DNA from: VXYL01 sp963422285
GTDB lineage: Bacteria > Pseudomonadota > Gammaproteobacteria > Pseudomonadales > Azotimanducaceae
Length of the DNA: 64,000 nt
Assembly (NCBI GenBank): GCA_963422285.2
Contig: CAXXJO010000002.1
Span: forward strand, 868,001-932,000
Direction of reading: 5' to 3'
The notes beneath the pieces were generated by a model. That model worked only from the letters and a program-made list of their open reading frames with translations, was not told the DNA's origin and made no database searches. The translations under genes were made by a program, and so were the position numbers. Positions 9,789 through 19,652 of this stretch are shown here, piece after piece (position 1 is the stretch's first letter; every line of letters starts with the position of its first letter).

Positions 9789-11753
9789 ATGTTCGAGTCG
9801 CTGCTGATCGCCAATCGGGGCGAGATCGCCTGCCGCGTCATCCGCACCGCCCGGCGGCTGGGCTTGCGCACCGTCGCCGTCTATTCCGACGCGGATGCCG
9901 ACGCCCTGCACGTCGAACAGGCCGACGCCGCGGTACGCCTCGGTCCGGCCCCGGCGGCCGACAGCTACCTGAACCAGGATGCGCTGCTCGAAGCGATCTC
10001 CGCCAGCGGGGTGGAGGCGGTACACCCGGGCTATGGATTCCTGTCCGAGAACGCCGACTTTGCCGCTGCGGTGCTGGCCGCGGGTACCGTTTTCGTAGGG
10101 CCAACGCCGGATGCGATCCGCGCCATGGGATCGAAGATCGAGGCCAAGCGGCTGGTTGCCGCTGCCGGCGCACCGGTGGTGCCAGGCTACGACGGTGCCG
10201 ATCAAAGCGCCGAAACCCTGGCCCGGGAGGCTGCCGAGATCGGCTATCCGATGCTGGTCAAGGCGTCCCTGGGCGGCGGTGGCAAAGGCATGCGCATGGT
10301 CGCCCGGGCCGAGGACTTCGCCGCTGCCCTCGCTGGCGCCAAGCGCGAAGCGAAGGCTGCGTTCGGCGACGACGCCGTACTGCTGGAGCGCTACCTGGCG
10401 GCCCCGAAGCACATCGAAATTCAGATACTGGCGGACGCCGCCGGCAAGACGCTGTCCCTGTTCGAGCGCGATTGCTCGGTGCAGCGGCGCCATCAGAAAG
10501 TCGTCGAGGAGGCGCCAGCACCCACGATCACCCCGACAATCCGCCACGCCATGAGCGAAGCCGCGCTGAAGGCGGCGCATGCCGTGAGCTATGTCGGCGC
10601 GGGAACGGTGGAGTTCGTGGCGGAGGACGGCGCGTTCTATTTCCTGGAAATGAACACGCGCCTGCAAGTGGAGCATCCAGTCACGGAAGCGATCCTCGGC
10701 CTCGACCTGGTGGAGTGGCAGCTGCGCATCGCCGCTGGCGAACCCCTGGCCTTCGGGCAGGACGACCTCGCCATAGACGGCCACGCCATCGAAGCGCGCC
10801 TCTACGCGGAAAACGCCAAGGCCTCGCCGGGGGCGAGAATCAGCTTCCTGCCTTCCACCGGCACTTTGCACCGGGTTTCGTTTCCGGCGGGCGTACGAGT
10901 CGACACGGGGGTCCGCACCGGGTCGGCAGTCACCATGCATTACGATCCAATGCTGGCGAAGGTCGTCGTCCACGGGGCCGACCGTCGCCAGGCAGCGGCT
11001 GCGCTTCGCGCCGCGCTGCGCGACACCGAGATCGCCGGCGTAGAGCACAACGTCGCTTGGCTGGTCAACGCCCTCGGTCATCCGGACTTCGCATCCGGGG
11101 CCTACACCACGCGGTTCGCCGAACAGGCCGCCGCGGAGTTGATCCCCGGCGACGATCCCATCGCCACCGCCGCCGCTCTGGTTGCCACCGTACTGCGGGG
11201 ACGCGGCGACGATCCCTGGTCGCGCAACGACGGCTTTCAGGCCAACCTGCCCCACGAGCAGACCATTCGCGCACGACGCAACAGGAAGCAGATCGAGGCG
11301 CGCCTGATCACCACGGCCAATGGCTTTCTGGTGGATGGACCGGACGGCGAGATGCTTCTCGAAGACCCGGAACTATCGGACGACGGCCTGTTTCGCGCCC
11401 GCGCGGGCGGGCACCCGGTCGCCATGCGAGTTCTCGTAGCGGGCGCCGACACGCTGGTCTTGCGCCGCGGCGCCACCGAGCGCTTGACCGTCATTGAAGC
11501 CGACGCCGGCACATTCGGCCAAGCCGGCGAGAGCAGTGGCCGGCTGACCGCGCCGATGCCGGGGCAGATCGTCTCCGTGAGCATCCGTGCAGGAGATCGC
11601 GTACAGACCGACCAGACGCTGATCGTTCTGGAAGCCATGAAGATGGAGCACAACATTCGCGCCACCGGCCCCGGCACGGTGAGCGCGGTGTATTGCGCGG
11701 CCGGCGATCAGGTGGAGGAAGGGTCGGAACTGGTCAGCATCCAAGCGAACTGA
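9789..11753 (+). CDS. mccA: Acyl-CoA carboxylase alpha (biotin carboxylase plus biotin carrier), methylcrotonyl-CoA type
   Basis: 654-residue subunit: biotin carboxylase N-terminal domain (LLIANRGEIACRVIRTARRL), ATP-grasp with the glycine-rich loop KASLGGGGKGMRMV near residue 158, EMNTRLQVEHPVTE in the active site, then a C-terminal biotin-carrier domain with the attachment motif EAMKMEH; Lys618 is the biotinylated residue. It carboxylates biotin with ATP and bicarbonate and hands it to the beta subunit encoded 3 bp upstream. Length and domain order match 3-methylcrotonyl-CoA carboxylase alpha; propionyl- or geranyl-CoA specificity cannot be excluded. Confidence 0.92.
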   Translation: MFESLLIANRGEIACRVIRTARRLGLRTVAVYSDADADALHVEQADAAVRLGPAPAADSYLNQDALLEAISASGVEAVHPGYGFLSENADFAAAVLAAGTVFVGPTPDAIRAMGSKIEAKRLVAAAGAPVVPGYDGADQSAETLAREAAEIGYPMLVKASLGGGGKGMRMVARAEDFAAALAGAKREAKAAFGDDAVLLERYLAAPKHIEIQILADAAGKTLSLFERDCSVQRRHQKVVEEAPAPTITPTIRHAMSEAALKAAHAVSYVGAGTVEFVAEDGAFYFLEMNTRLQVEHPVTEAILGLDLVEWQLRIAAGEPLAFGQDDLAIDGHAIEARLYAENAKASPGARISFLPSTGTLHRVSFPAGVRVDTGVRTGSAVTMHYDPMLAKVVVHGADRRQAAAALRAALRDTEIAGVEHNVAWLVNALGHPDFASGAYTTRFAEQAAAELIPGDDPIATAAALVATVLRGRGDDPWSRNDGFQANLPHEQTIRARRNRKQIEARLITTANGFLVDGPDGEMLLEDPELSDDGLFRARAGGHPVAMRVLVAGADTLVLRRGATERLTVIEADAGTFGQAGESSGRLTAPMPGQIVSVSIRAGDRVQTDQTLIVLEAMKMEHNIRATGPGTVSAVYCAAGDQVEEGSELVSIQAN

Positions 11754-12625
11754 GGCAGGGGAGATAGGGCAGAACAGCTGCCACATGGGATTGAAACAAT
11801 GCAAATGATCGGAGATCCATTCATCGGAAGCCCCAGCCCTGATTCACAAAGGAGCTATGTGCAACAGCGCCCTAGGGGCTATGGCTATATAGTAGTTACG
11901 CTTTGGTTACGCTTTGAAAGCGCACTGCATTCTGCCGCTTGGCTCCTCAAGCGTATTGTTCCTGGTTTCTTTATTTCCCGTCGATCTTATGATTGCCTGT
12001 GCAATGTCGGAGATCACCAATCGATTTGGAATCGAAGCATAAAGCGCTTGGCGCCGGCCATGATCTATCTGAGCGGATTCGGAAGCGCTTCCCGAACAGC
12101 GCATCCCCGCAGCCGGCCCAGGCGCAGACCGGTTTCAACTCGATCCACTCTCGACGCGGTTCTCTGAGTTCCGAAGACCGCGACGAAATGCCACAATGGC
12201 TGGTCGTCCTGGGCCACCTGGAGATGACGCAGCCTGACAAGGCGAGTTACCGACTCGCCGCCAAGGTCGGAAAGCTGCCGGGCTGAAGCGAAGGGAGGCG
12301 AGGCGAGGAAAGATAGCGGCCGCGTGCGACCCGCTGGCTCTGCTGCCAATCATCATCTCCAGGCGGAGGTGCGCTTCCATCGGCGGGAATTATCGGTGCA
12401 GGGAGTGCGGCTATCGGTCGCACAGCCGTCGGCCGCCATGCCCTGTCGAATCCAGTGCCGGCAATCCATCGTCTCAAGCTGGCTGCTTCGCAATCCGTTT
12501 CGATTCGCTGCGGCACGGTTGCTACCGGCTTCGGTCAAGCGGGCGGGGGGCGTGGAAGTTCGTTTCGGCCATCTCACGCCGCCCGGAACCATGCAATCCA
12601 GCAAACAGATTCTGGACAGATAGCC
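11754..12625. other. Long intergenic region
   Basis: About 870 bases with no gene I can support. It holds the dispersed repeat at 11851-11962. Short open frames on both strands (for example 11993-12286) have no recognisable domain, though the last 30 codons of that one (MPQWLVVLGHLEMTQPDKAS) look mildly protein-like. Confidence 0.5.
11851..11962 (+). repeat. Dispersed small repeat, copy A
   Basis: Begins GGAGCTATGTGCAACAG and ends TCAAGCGTATTGTTCC. The same landmarks in the same order (GGAGCTATATGCAACAG, CCCTAGGG, GCTTGG, TCAAGCGTATAGTTCC) occur at about 46470-46567, inside another repeat. The middle is diverged. No coding potential; likely a small non-autonomous mobile element or a structured repeat. 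Confidence 0.6.
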
Positions 12626-12862
12626 ATGAGCATGAGACTGCGACTTGGCAATCGATGGGGCGACTGGCTCTGCACGCTTGAAGAATCCGGCATGGGCTGC
12701 CAGCGCGTCGATGTACAGCTTAAGGACGGCCGCGAAATCAAGGGCGTTGCCGTCTTCAATGCCGAAGCAATGGGGTGGCCCGGGAATCGTCCGCCGATCG
12801 AATCCGAGGACATCGCAGGCATTCGGCCAAGCATGACCAGCAACGACGGACCGAGGCGATGA
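12626..12862 (+). CDS. Small hypothetical protein
   Basis: 78-residue soluble protein starting MSMRLRLGNRWGDWLCTLEE. The sequence is protein-like throughout, with VDVQLKDGREIKGVAVFNAE (a small beta-sheet style) and a proline/acid-rich end PPIESEDIAGIRPS. I do not recognise the family and no neighbour gives a clue; the Lrp gene ends 146 bp downstream on the other strand. Confidence 0.5.
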   Translation: MSMRLRLGNRWGDWLCTLEESGMGCQRVDVQLKDGREIKGVAVFNAEAMGWPGNRPPIESEDIAGIRPSMTSNDGPRR

Positions 12863-13008
12863 CTCGAGCATATTGCGCATCCTCTCGTGCGGCGGACCCG
12901 GGGGTGCTGCCGGCGGGGCGGCTCTTCCTATGGTTTTCGCAGCGCCTTGGGACTCCATGGCAATGCCATGGGGAGAACTTCCTCGGATTTGCCCAGCCAG
13001 GGTAGGGT

Positions 13009-13488
13009 CTAGGCCTCCGTCTGGTCTGCCATGGGCAGCGCCGTGGTGTACTTGACTTGGCGCAGAGCGAACGTCGAGGTGAGGTTGCCGACCTCGGGCA
13101 GATGCACCAAAGTGGCCTTTACCAGCCGTTCGTAGGCGCTCACATCGGCGACCACCACGCGCAGCAGGAAATCGTTCTCGCCAGACACCGAGTAGCACTC
13201 GACGATCTCCGGGATGCCCTGCACTGCCTCCTCGAAGCGATTGAGGGCGTTCTCCTGGTGGCGCTTGAGGTTGACGTTGACGAAGACGTTGACGGCCAGG
13301 TCGAGCTGCTCGGCGTCGAGCAGGGTCACTCGATGCCTGATGACGCCACGCTCCTCCAGCCGCTTCACGCGCCGCCAGCACGGCGTGTGGGAGAGGCCGA
13401 CGCGGTCGCCGAGCTCCTGCATGGAGAGATCGGCGGTCTGTTGCAGTTCGGCGAGCATCCTCAGATCGATGCTGTCTAGTTGATTCAT
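13009..13488 (-). CDS. Lrp/AsnC family transcriptional regulator
   Basis: 159-residue regulator with an N-terminal winged helix-turn-helix (LDSIDLRMLAELQQTADLSM then ELGDRVGLSHTPCWRRVKRL) and a C-terminal RAM ligand-binding domain (VQGIPEIVECYSVSGENDFL, VGNLTSTFALRQVKY). Such proteins sense amino acids and usually control the gene divergent from them. Here that is the indolepyruvate ferredoxin oxidoreductase gene, 124 bp away, so control of aromatic amino-acid catabolism is a reasonable inference. Confidence 0.92.
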   Translation of the reverse strand: MNQLDSIDLRMLAELQQTADLSMQELGDRVGLSHTPCWRRVKRLEERGVIRHRVTLLDAEQLDLAVNVFVNVNLKRHQENALNRFEEAVQGIPEIVECYSVSGENDFLLRVVVADVSAYERLVKATLVHLPEVGNLTSTFALRQVKYTTALPMADQTEA

Positions 13489-13612
13489 CCTAAGATATCG
13501 ACTCTATTGGGATTGGTTTTCAAGATAACAGCAAATCTACGCAAAATTGCAACCCTGTCCTACACACTCCGGCGTAAGATGAATGCCATCGGCGCGAACG
13601 TGCGAGGTTGTG

Positions 13613-16600
13613 ATGTACGGCGACGTTCTCGACCGCGGCTCGCTGGCCCAGGCTCGCTACCAGCCTGTGTCCGGCACCGCCTATCTCACGGGCATCCAGG
13701 CCCTGGCGCGATTGCTGCTGGATCAGCGGCGGCTGGACGGCCGCGACGGACTCGACACCGCCGGCTTCGTCTCCGGCTATCGGGGCTCGCCCCTCGGCGG
13801 TCTGGACCGGGAGCTCTGGAGTCGCACGGAAGACCTGCAAGCGCACCGCGTGGTCTTTCAGCCGGGCATCAACGAGGATCTGGCGGCCACTGCGGTGTGG
13901 GGCAGTCAGCAAGTGGGACTCTTCCCCGGCGCTCGCTACGACGGGGTGTTCGGGATGTGGTACGGCAAGGCACCGGGCCTGGATCGTTCGTCGGACGCCC
14001 TGCGGCACGCCAACGCCGCCGGCACCAGTCCCCTGGGCGGCGTACTGCTGGTGGTGGGCGACGACCACGGCTGCAAATCCTCCACTCTGCCGAACGCCAG
14101 CGAGTTCGCGCTGCGCGATCTCGGCATTCCGGTGCTGGCCCCCGCCGATGTCCAGGATGTGCTGGACTATGGCCTGTTCGGCTGGGCGCTGTCGCGCTAT
14201 GCCGGCTGCTGGACGGGGCTCGTCGCGCTTACCGACATCATGGACAGCGCGCTGACCGTGGACGTCGATCTCGACCGGCATCGCTTCGTCCGTCCGCCGC
14301 ACGACGACGATCCGCACATCCGGCTGACCGACGCCCCGCTGGAGCAGGAAGCCCGCCTGGAGCGGAAGCAGCGCCTGGCCGCTGCGTTCGCGTCGGCGAA
14401 CGGCATCAATCGCATCGTCACCGCGCCGGACAGGCCGCGCCTCGTGGCGGTGTCGGCGGGCAAGACCTATGCCGACGTTCGGGAGTCCTTCGCCAAGCTC
14501 GGTCTCGGCACCGAACGGGACCTCGTCCAGGCCGGCGTCCGGCTCGTAAAGCTGGGCATGACCTGGCCACTGGACGCCGGGTTCGTCCAGCAGTTCTGCC
14601 GCCAAGCACAACGGGTGCTGGTAGTCGAAGAGAAGCGTCCGTTCGTCGAAGACCAGCTGCGATCGATCCTGTGCGGCGCACGTTCGATCCAGGTGCTGGG
14701 CAAGCATTCCACTGCCCTCCGGCCTACTGGCGAGCTGGACGTGCCCGCCATCGCCGCCGTTCTCGCCGACATCTTGCAGCACAACCCCGACCGCGGCAGC
14801 TACCTGGCCGAAGTCGAAACCAGCCGCCAAGCCCTTGGCGCCGCCCGGGAATCCACCGAGGCGCGCAAGCCCTTGTACTGCGCCGGCTGCCCGCACAACA
14901 CCTCGACGCGAGTGCCGGACGGCAGCCGGGCCGCGGCCGGCATCGGCTGTCACTACATGGCGCAGTGGATGGATCGCGATACCTACACGGTCACCCACAT
15001 GGGCGCCGAGGGGACCAACTGGATCGGCCAAGCGCCGTTCACCGACGAAGCCCACATCTTCGTCAACCTCGGCGACGGCACCTACTTCCACTCCGGCATC
15101 CTGGCCATCCGCGCCGCCGCGGCGGCGGGAGTCAACGTCACCTACAAGGTGCTCGCCAACGACGCCGTGGCCATGACCGGCGGCCAGCCGGTGGAAGGCT
15201 TGCTGACGGTGGCGGACATGGTCGCCCAGGTGCGCGCCGAAGGAGTCGCTGCGGTGCGGGTGGTGAGCGACCAGCCAAGTCGCCATCGGGGTGCCGCCTA
15301 CAAAGCGATCCCGCGCCAGGAACTGGACGCCGTGCAGCGCGAACTGCGGGAAACGCCAGGCTGCACGGTGCTGATCTACGACCAGACCTGCGCCACCGAG
15401 TTGCGTCGCCGCCGCAAACGCGGCCAAGCGGAAGACCCCGACGTGCGGGTGGTCATCAACGACGCCGTCTGCGAAGGCTGCGGCGACTGCTCGGTGCAAT
15501 CGAACTGCGTGGCCGTGGCGCCGCTGGACACCGAACTGGGCGTCAAGCGCACGATCGACCAGAGCGCCTGCAACAAGGATCTGTCCTGCCTCGCCGGCTT
15601 CTGCCCGGCGTTCGTCACGCTTCGCGGCGCCCGGCTCAGATGCCACCGAGTGGACGTCGGCCGCCTCGACGAGTTGAAAGACCGCCTGCCAGCACCCGAA
15701 GCCCGTCGCCATGCTGCCAACATCCTCATCGCCGGCATCGGCGGCACCGGCATCGTCACCGTCTCCCAGCTGCTTGGCACCGCGGCGCATCTCGACGGCA
15801 AGTTCGCTTCCACCCTGGATCGCACCGGCCTCGCCCAAAAAGGCGGGGCCGTGCTGGGCCATGTGCGCATCTCTCCGGCCGACCAAGCGCATCCGCCAAC
15901 GCGCATCCCAGCGGCCACCGCCGACCTGCTGATCGGCGCCGACCTGGTGACCGCAGCCAGCCGGGATGCGCTGGCCGCGGCATCGCCGATTCGAACTATC
16001 GCCGTGGTCAACACCCACCTCGTGCCCACGGCCGAGTTCGTCCTCCGCCAACGCCTCGACGCGGATGCGACCAAGCTGCAACAACGGCTGCGCAGCTGCG
16101 TCGAACGCATGACGACGGTGAACGCCGACGCCGCTGTTCGCACTCTGTTCGGCAACGCCACCTGCACCAACGTATTCCTGCTCGGCCACGCCTTCCAGAC
16201 CGGCATGATCCCGGTATCCCTGGCGGCATTGGAACAAGCCATCGTTCTGAACGGCGTTGCCGTGGACGACAACCTCGCCGCATTCCACTACGGGCGGGCG
16301 GCGGCGCACGATATCCTCCTGCTGCCGGACGCTGCCCGCCAGCACCGCACGAGCGCCATGCAGCCGCCGGTCGCCCGAACGCTGGATGAGCGCATCGCCT
16401 ATCGGCAAGCGTTCCTGGTGGCCTATCAGAACACGGCGCTGGCACAGCGCTACTGCCAGCGCATGGCCCGCATCCGAGCCGTGGAGACGCGAATCAAGCC
16501 CGGCAGCACCGCCCTCGCCGAGGCCGTCGCCGAGAGCTACTTCAAGCTGCTTGCGGTCAAGGACGAGTACGAGGTGGCTCGGCTCTTCACCAAGGCCGCC

Positions 16601-17083
16601 ACCGGCACGGACTTCGCTGCCAAGCTCGGCGACCAGTTCGAGCCAGGGTTCAAGGCGACATTCCACTTCGCGCCGCCGCTGCTGGCCCGCGGGGACGCCA
16701 ACGGCCGGCCGAAGAAGCTTGCCATCAGCGGCTGGATCGTACCGGTGCTGCGTCTGTTGGCCGGGATGAGACGACTGCGCGGCAGTATCTTCGACCCGTT
16801 CCGCTACAGCGAGGATCGCCGCCTCGAACGCCACCTGCTCCGGCGCTTCGAGATGGACTTCGAGATGCTGGCGAACCGGCTGCACGTCGCCAACTTCGAC
16901 GCCGCGGTCGCCTTGGCCCGCCTGCCTGCGGGCATCAAGGGCTTCGGCCCGGTCAAGGCGGCGGCGGCGCATTCCGCGCTGGCCCGTCGAGACCGGCTGA
17001 TGACGGAGTTACTCGGAGCTACCGTGTCGGCTGGCGTCGGCGCAACGAAGGCACACACCCAAGCCGATCAGGAAGCGGCCTAG
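13613..17083 (+). CDS. Indolepyruvate ferredoxin oxidoreductase, fused single-chain form
   Basis: 1156-residue fused enzyme that oxidatively decarboxylates indolepyruvate or related aryl-pyruvates to the aryl-acetyl-CoA with reduction of ferredoxin. N-terminal pyrimidine-binding part (GFVSGYRGSPLGGLDREL), TPP-binding part with VNLGDGTYFHSG near residue 485, an Fe-S segment with CEGCGDCSVQSNC near 620 and CNKDLSCLAGFC near 653, and a gamma-type domain from about 702 (NILIAGIGGTGIVTVSQLLG). Length agrees with the fused IOR family. ATG 13613 is chosen over an upstream in-frame start because GAGG lies five bases before it. Probably controlled by the divergent Lrp-type regulator. Confidence 0.92.
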   Translation: MYGDVLDRGSLAQARYQPVSGTAYLTGIQALARLLLDQRRLDGRDGLDTAGFVSGYRGSPLGGLDRELWSRTEDLQAHRVVFQPGINEDLAATAVWGSQQVGLFPGARYDGVFGMWYGKAPGLDRSSDALRHANAAGTSPLGGVLLVVGDDHGCKSSTLPNASEFALRDLGIPVLAPADVQDVLDYGLFGWALSRYAGCWTGLVALTDIMDSALTVDVDLDRHRFVRPPHDDDPHIRLTDAPLEQEARLERKQRLAAAFASANGINRIVTAPDRPRLVAVSAGKTYADVRESFAKLGLGTERDLVQAGVRLVKLGMTWPLDAGFVQQFCRQAQRVLVVEEKRPFVEDQLRSILCGARSIQVLGKHSTALRPTGELDVPAIAAVLADILQHNPDRGSYLAEVETSRQALGAARESTEARKPLYCAGCPHNTSTRVPDGSRAAAGIGCHYMAQWMDRDTYTVTHMGAEGTNWIGQAPFTDEAHIFVNLGDGTYFHSGILAIRAAAAAGVNVTYKVLANDAVAMTGGQPVEGLLTVADMVAQVRAEGVAAVRVVSDQPSRHRGAAYKAIPRQELDAVQRELRETPGCTVLIYDQTCATELRRRRKRGQAEDPDVRVVINDAVCEGCGDCSVQSNCVAVAPLDTELGVKRTIDQSACNKDLSCLAGFCPAFVTLRGARLRCHRVDVGRLDELKDRLPAPEARRHAANILIAGIGGTGIVTVSQLLGTAAHLDGKFASTLDRTGLAQKGGAVLGHVRISPADQAHPPTRIPAATADLLIGADLVTAASRDALAAASPIRTIAVVNTHLVPTAEFVLRQRLDADATKLQQRLRSCVERMTTVNADAAVRTLFGNATCTNVFLLGHAFQTGMIPVSLAALEQAIVLNGVAVDDNLAAFHYGRAAAHDILLLPDAARQHRTSAMQPPVARTLDERIAYRQAFLVAYQNTALAQRYCQRMARIRAVETRIKPGSTALAEAVAESYFKLLAVKDEYEVARLFTKAATGTDFAAKLGDQFEPGFKATFHFAPPLLARGDANGRPKKLAISGWIVPVLRLLAGMRRLRGSIFDPFRYSEDRRLERHLLRRFEMDFEMLANRLHVANFDAAVALARLPAGIKGFGPVKAAAAHSALARRDRLMTELLGATVSAGVGATKAHTQADQEAA

Positions 17084-17315
17084 CGCAGTCTGTGTTGCGG
17101 CTGGCAGCAGGGCCACTGAACAGTCGAAAAAGTCATCCGCGCACACCGATTTTCAACCAGAATGCGGCTGCAAGAGTCTGGACCGGTGTTGATAGACCGT
17201 GTTTCAGCGCTTAGGGTCGGCTCTGGATTTGCCCGGCGGCTGGCGGCGCGACGCTCGCCACGGTGCTGCGGACGGGTATAATCCGTCGCCATCGCGCATC
17301 CCGGGAGAACCGCAG

Positions 17316-17756
17316 TTGCCGCTCAACGTCAAGAAAACGCTGTGCCTAGTCGGTGCTGCCGCCCTCGCCGCCACGGCCTTGGGCCAAGCCGTGCCCGCCG
17401 GCACCGTCGCGGACATCATCGAGCGTACCCGTCCCTTCGGCGAACTCTGCCTGGAAGGCCAGGACTGCGGCGGCGGCGAAGCCACCGAGCCGACACCGGC
17501 CGGCACCACCGGGAAGAGCGGCAGCGACGTATACGGGACATTCTGTCGCGCCTGTCACGATGCAGGACTCAACGACGCGCCGAAGTTCGGCGATGCCGAA
17601 GCTTGGGCGCCGCGGGTGGCCAAGGGTGTGGAAGCGCTGCTGCAAACCACCAAATCCGGCCTCGGCCTCATGCCTCCCATGGGGCTTTGCATGTCCTGCA
17701 GCGACGACGAGCTCAAGGCCGCCATCGACTACATGACGGGGCCGGCCCCGGAGTAG
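17316..17756 (+). CDS. Secreted c-type cytochrome (cytochrome c5-like)
   Basis: 146-residue periplasmic monohaem cytochrome. N-terminal signal peptide (KKTLCLVGAAALAATALGQA), then a haem-binding CRACH in YGTFCRACHDAGLNDAPKFG and a distal methionine region LMPPMGLCMSCSDDELKAAI, the pattern of cytochrome c5. The extra CMSC pair near the C-terminus is also seen in cytochrome c5. Start is a TTG at 17316 with GGGAGA upstream; it gives the right signal-peptide length, whereas the longer frame adds a non-homologous leader. Electron carrier for a respiratory chain. Confidence 0.85.
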   Translation: MPLNVKKTLCLVGAAALAATALGQAVPAGTVADIIERTRPFGELCLEGQDCGGGEATEPTPAGTTGKSGSDVYGTFCRACHDAGLNDAPKFGDAEAWAPRVAKGVEALLQTTKSGLGLMPPMGLCMSCSDDELKAAIDYMTGPAPE

Positions 17757-17868
17757 CGCTCGGCCAGCGGTGGCTCGTTCGGCGCCGTTGTTCTATTTGC
17801 CAGGGGTGCCCCCTCTCTCGCGCTCAGGGCTCATGTTTCCAGCGCTGTTGAGGCTGCTGCCGCGGCGT

Positions 17869-17939
17869 CCCCTCGCGCTCCCCCGCTCAGGGCTGCCGCA
17901 TGCGAGGGGCTTCCCCTCGCGCTCCCCCGCTCAGGGCTG
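17869..17939. repeat. Two perfect 27-bp direct repeats at the comM 3' end
   Basis: The unit starting CCCCTCGCGCTCCCCCGCTC and ending AGGGCTG occurs at 17869-17895 and 17913-17939; a partial third (CTCTCGCGCTCAGGGCT) lies at about 17814-17830. The second copy covers the comM stop codon and last residues. Probably a slippage-prone repeat; no T-run follows, so not an obvious terminator. Confidence 0.8.
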
Positions 17940-19439
17940 TTCCCCACTCAACGCTCGATAGCCCAGCGCTTCGGCCACATGGGTGGCGACGATGGCCTCC
18001 GCCCCTGCGAGGTCGGCTACCGTGCGCGCCACCTTGCGCAGCCGATGGACGGCGCGAGCGGACAGGCGAAAACGTTTCGCGGCACGGCGCAGCAGGGTAG
18101 CGGCGGCCGGCGCCATGGCGCAGTGGCGTTCGATTTCCCCGGCTTGCAAGCAGGCGTTGGTCTTGCCGGCGCGATCGAGCTGGCGCTGTCGAGCCGCGGC
18201 GATGGCGGTGCGCAGCACCGAGTCGTCGTTGGGCGCGGCAGGTTCCGCCCATAGATCGTGATCCGGCACAGGACCGACCTCGACGCGGATGTCGATGCGA
18301 TCCAGCAACGGTCCCGAAACCCGGCTCTTGTACTGGCGCACCTGGTGCGGCGTACAGCGACAGCGCGCCTCGTCGCAGACGTAGCCGGCTGGGCAGGGAT
18401 TCATGGCGGCCACAAGCTGGAACCGCGCTGGATAGCGCACCGTCTGGTTGACCCGGGCGATGGCCACCTCGCCAGCCTCCAAGGGCTCGCGCAACGCCTC
18501 CAGCACGTCGCGCTGATACTCGGGAAGTTCGTCCAGAAACAGCACGCCGCAGTGGGCCAGGGCAATTTCTCCCGGCACCACCGGGTTGCCGCCGCCGACG
18601 ATGGCCGCGGCGGAAGCCGTGTGGTGGGGATCGCAGAATGGCCGCTCGCCGAAGAGCGGCGCAGAGCGCGCGGATACCGAATAGACAGTGGCCACCTCAA
18701 TGGCCTCGGCGACTGTCGGCGGCGGCAGCAGCCCCGCCAAACGGCGCGCCAGCATGGTCTTGCCCGTGCCCGGCGGTCCCGTCATCAGCATGTGGTGTCC
18801 GCCGGCGGCGGCCACAGCCAGCGCCCGTTTCGCATGGGCTTGGCCACGCACATCGTTGAGGGACGCAGCGCGGGCGGGCGTACCGGCCGATAGCGGCGGC
18901 AAGGGCTCCGGCGCCGGCAGCTCTTCGGCTTGCAGCAAGCGCACCACATCGAGCAGGGACGAGACCGGATAGACGTCCACGCCGGTAAGCGGCGCCAGTT
19001 CGACACAATGGCTGACGGGCACCACCAAGCGGGCGTCTCCGCCTGCGCTGCTCGCCAGTTTCGCCGCCGCGCAGAAAACGCCCCGAATCGGGCGCAGATC
19101 GCCGTACAGCGACAGCTCGCCGAGAAACTCCAGTGTCGGCAGATGGCGCGTCTCCACCTGCTCGGTGGCGGTGAGGATGGCAACGGCGATGGCGAGATCG
19201 TAGCGGCCGCCGTGCTTGGCGAGGTCCGCTGGCGCGAGGTTGACCACGATTCTCCCTTGCGGGTAACGCAGGCCGATGTTCTTGATGGCGCTGCGCACCC
19301 GATCCCGGGCTTCCCGGACGGCCTTCTGAGCCATGCCCACCAGGGTGAAGGACGGCGTACCCGGTTGGAAGTGCGCTTCCACCAGGACGCTGGGTGCATC
19401 CAGGCCCACCTGGGCGCGAGTTCGGACTGGAATGGACAT
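17931..19439 (-). CDS. comM: ComM/YifB family Mg-chelatase-like AAA+ ATPase
   Basis: 502-residue hexameric helicase-type ATPase; ComM promotes branch migration during natural transformation. N-terminal ChlI-like domain (VGLDAPSVLVEAHFQPGTPS, FTLVGMAQKAVREARDRVRS), Walker A GPPGTGKTMLARRLAG near residue 220, Walker B GVLFLDELPEY, then the C-terminal Mg-chelatase domain with its CRCTPHQVRQYKSRVSGPLL segment. ATG 19439 (MSIPVRTRAQVGLD) is the family start; the open frame runs 50 codons further upstream without homology. The upstream side is divergent from the nitrogen operon. Confidence 0.93.
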   Translation of the reverse strand: MSIPVRTRAQVGLDAPSVLVEAHFQPGTPSFTLVGMAQKAVREARDRVRSAIKNIGLRYPQGRIVVNLAPADLAKHGGRYDLAIAVAILTATEQVETRHLPTLEFLGELSLYGDLRPIRGVFCAAAKLASSAGGDARLVVPVSHCVELAPLTGVDVYPVSSLLDVVRLLQAEELPAPEPLPPLSAGTPARAASLNDVRGQAHAKRALAVAAAGGHHMLMTGPPGTGKTMLARRLAGLLPPPTVAEAIEVATVYSVSARSAPLFGERPFCDPHHTASAAAIVGGGNPVVPGEIALAHCGVLFLDELPEYQRDVLEALREPLEAGEVAIARVNQTVRYPARFQLVAAMNPCPAGYVCDEARCRCTPHQVRQYKSRVSGPLLDRIDIRVEVGPVPDHDLWAEPAAPNDDSVLRTAIAAARQRQLDRAGKTNACLQAGEIERHCAMAPAAATLLRRAAKRFRLSARAVHRLRKVARTVADLAGAEAIVATHVAEALGYRALSGEQP

Positions 19440-19553
19440 GGTACGCAGTGTAGGAGGCCGAATTGGGCCGCTGAAGTGGAGATCCGCCCAGTCGCATGTG
19501 GGGAATTGCCACCAGCGCTTTGCGGCCATCGCCCCAAATCTCTCCAACGAAAC

Positions 19554-19600
19554 GCACTGTTTTGGTTCTTCCTTCCAGAAAAAACGCACTTAAATTGTGC
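19554..19600 (+). promoter_or_regulatory. Two putative NtrC-binding sites
   Basis: GCAC-N7-GTGC at 19586-19600, exactly the spacing of the NtrC consensus, and a weaker GCAC-N7-GTTC at 19554-19568. Their centres are 32 bp apart (about three helical turns) and about 85 and 117 bp before the expected transcription start of the sigma-54 promoter, a normal enhancer geometry. Confidence 0.6.
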
Positions 19601-19652
19601 TCTACCTCAAGGGAGTATTTGTAACTCATTGAATAATAAATAATTTTTTTCT

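Noticed and set aside
13520..16972. 1150-codon open frame on the minus strand
   Set aside because: Shadow of the indolepyruvate ferredoxin oxidoreductase gene, which has full domain support on the plus strand.
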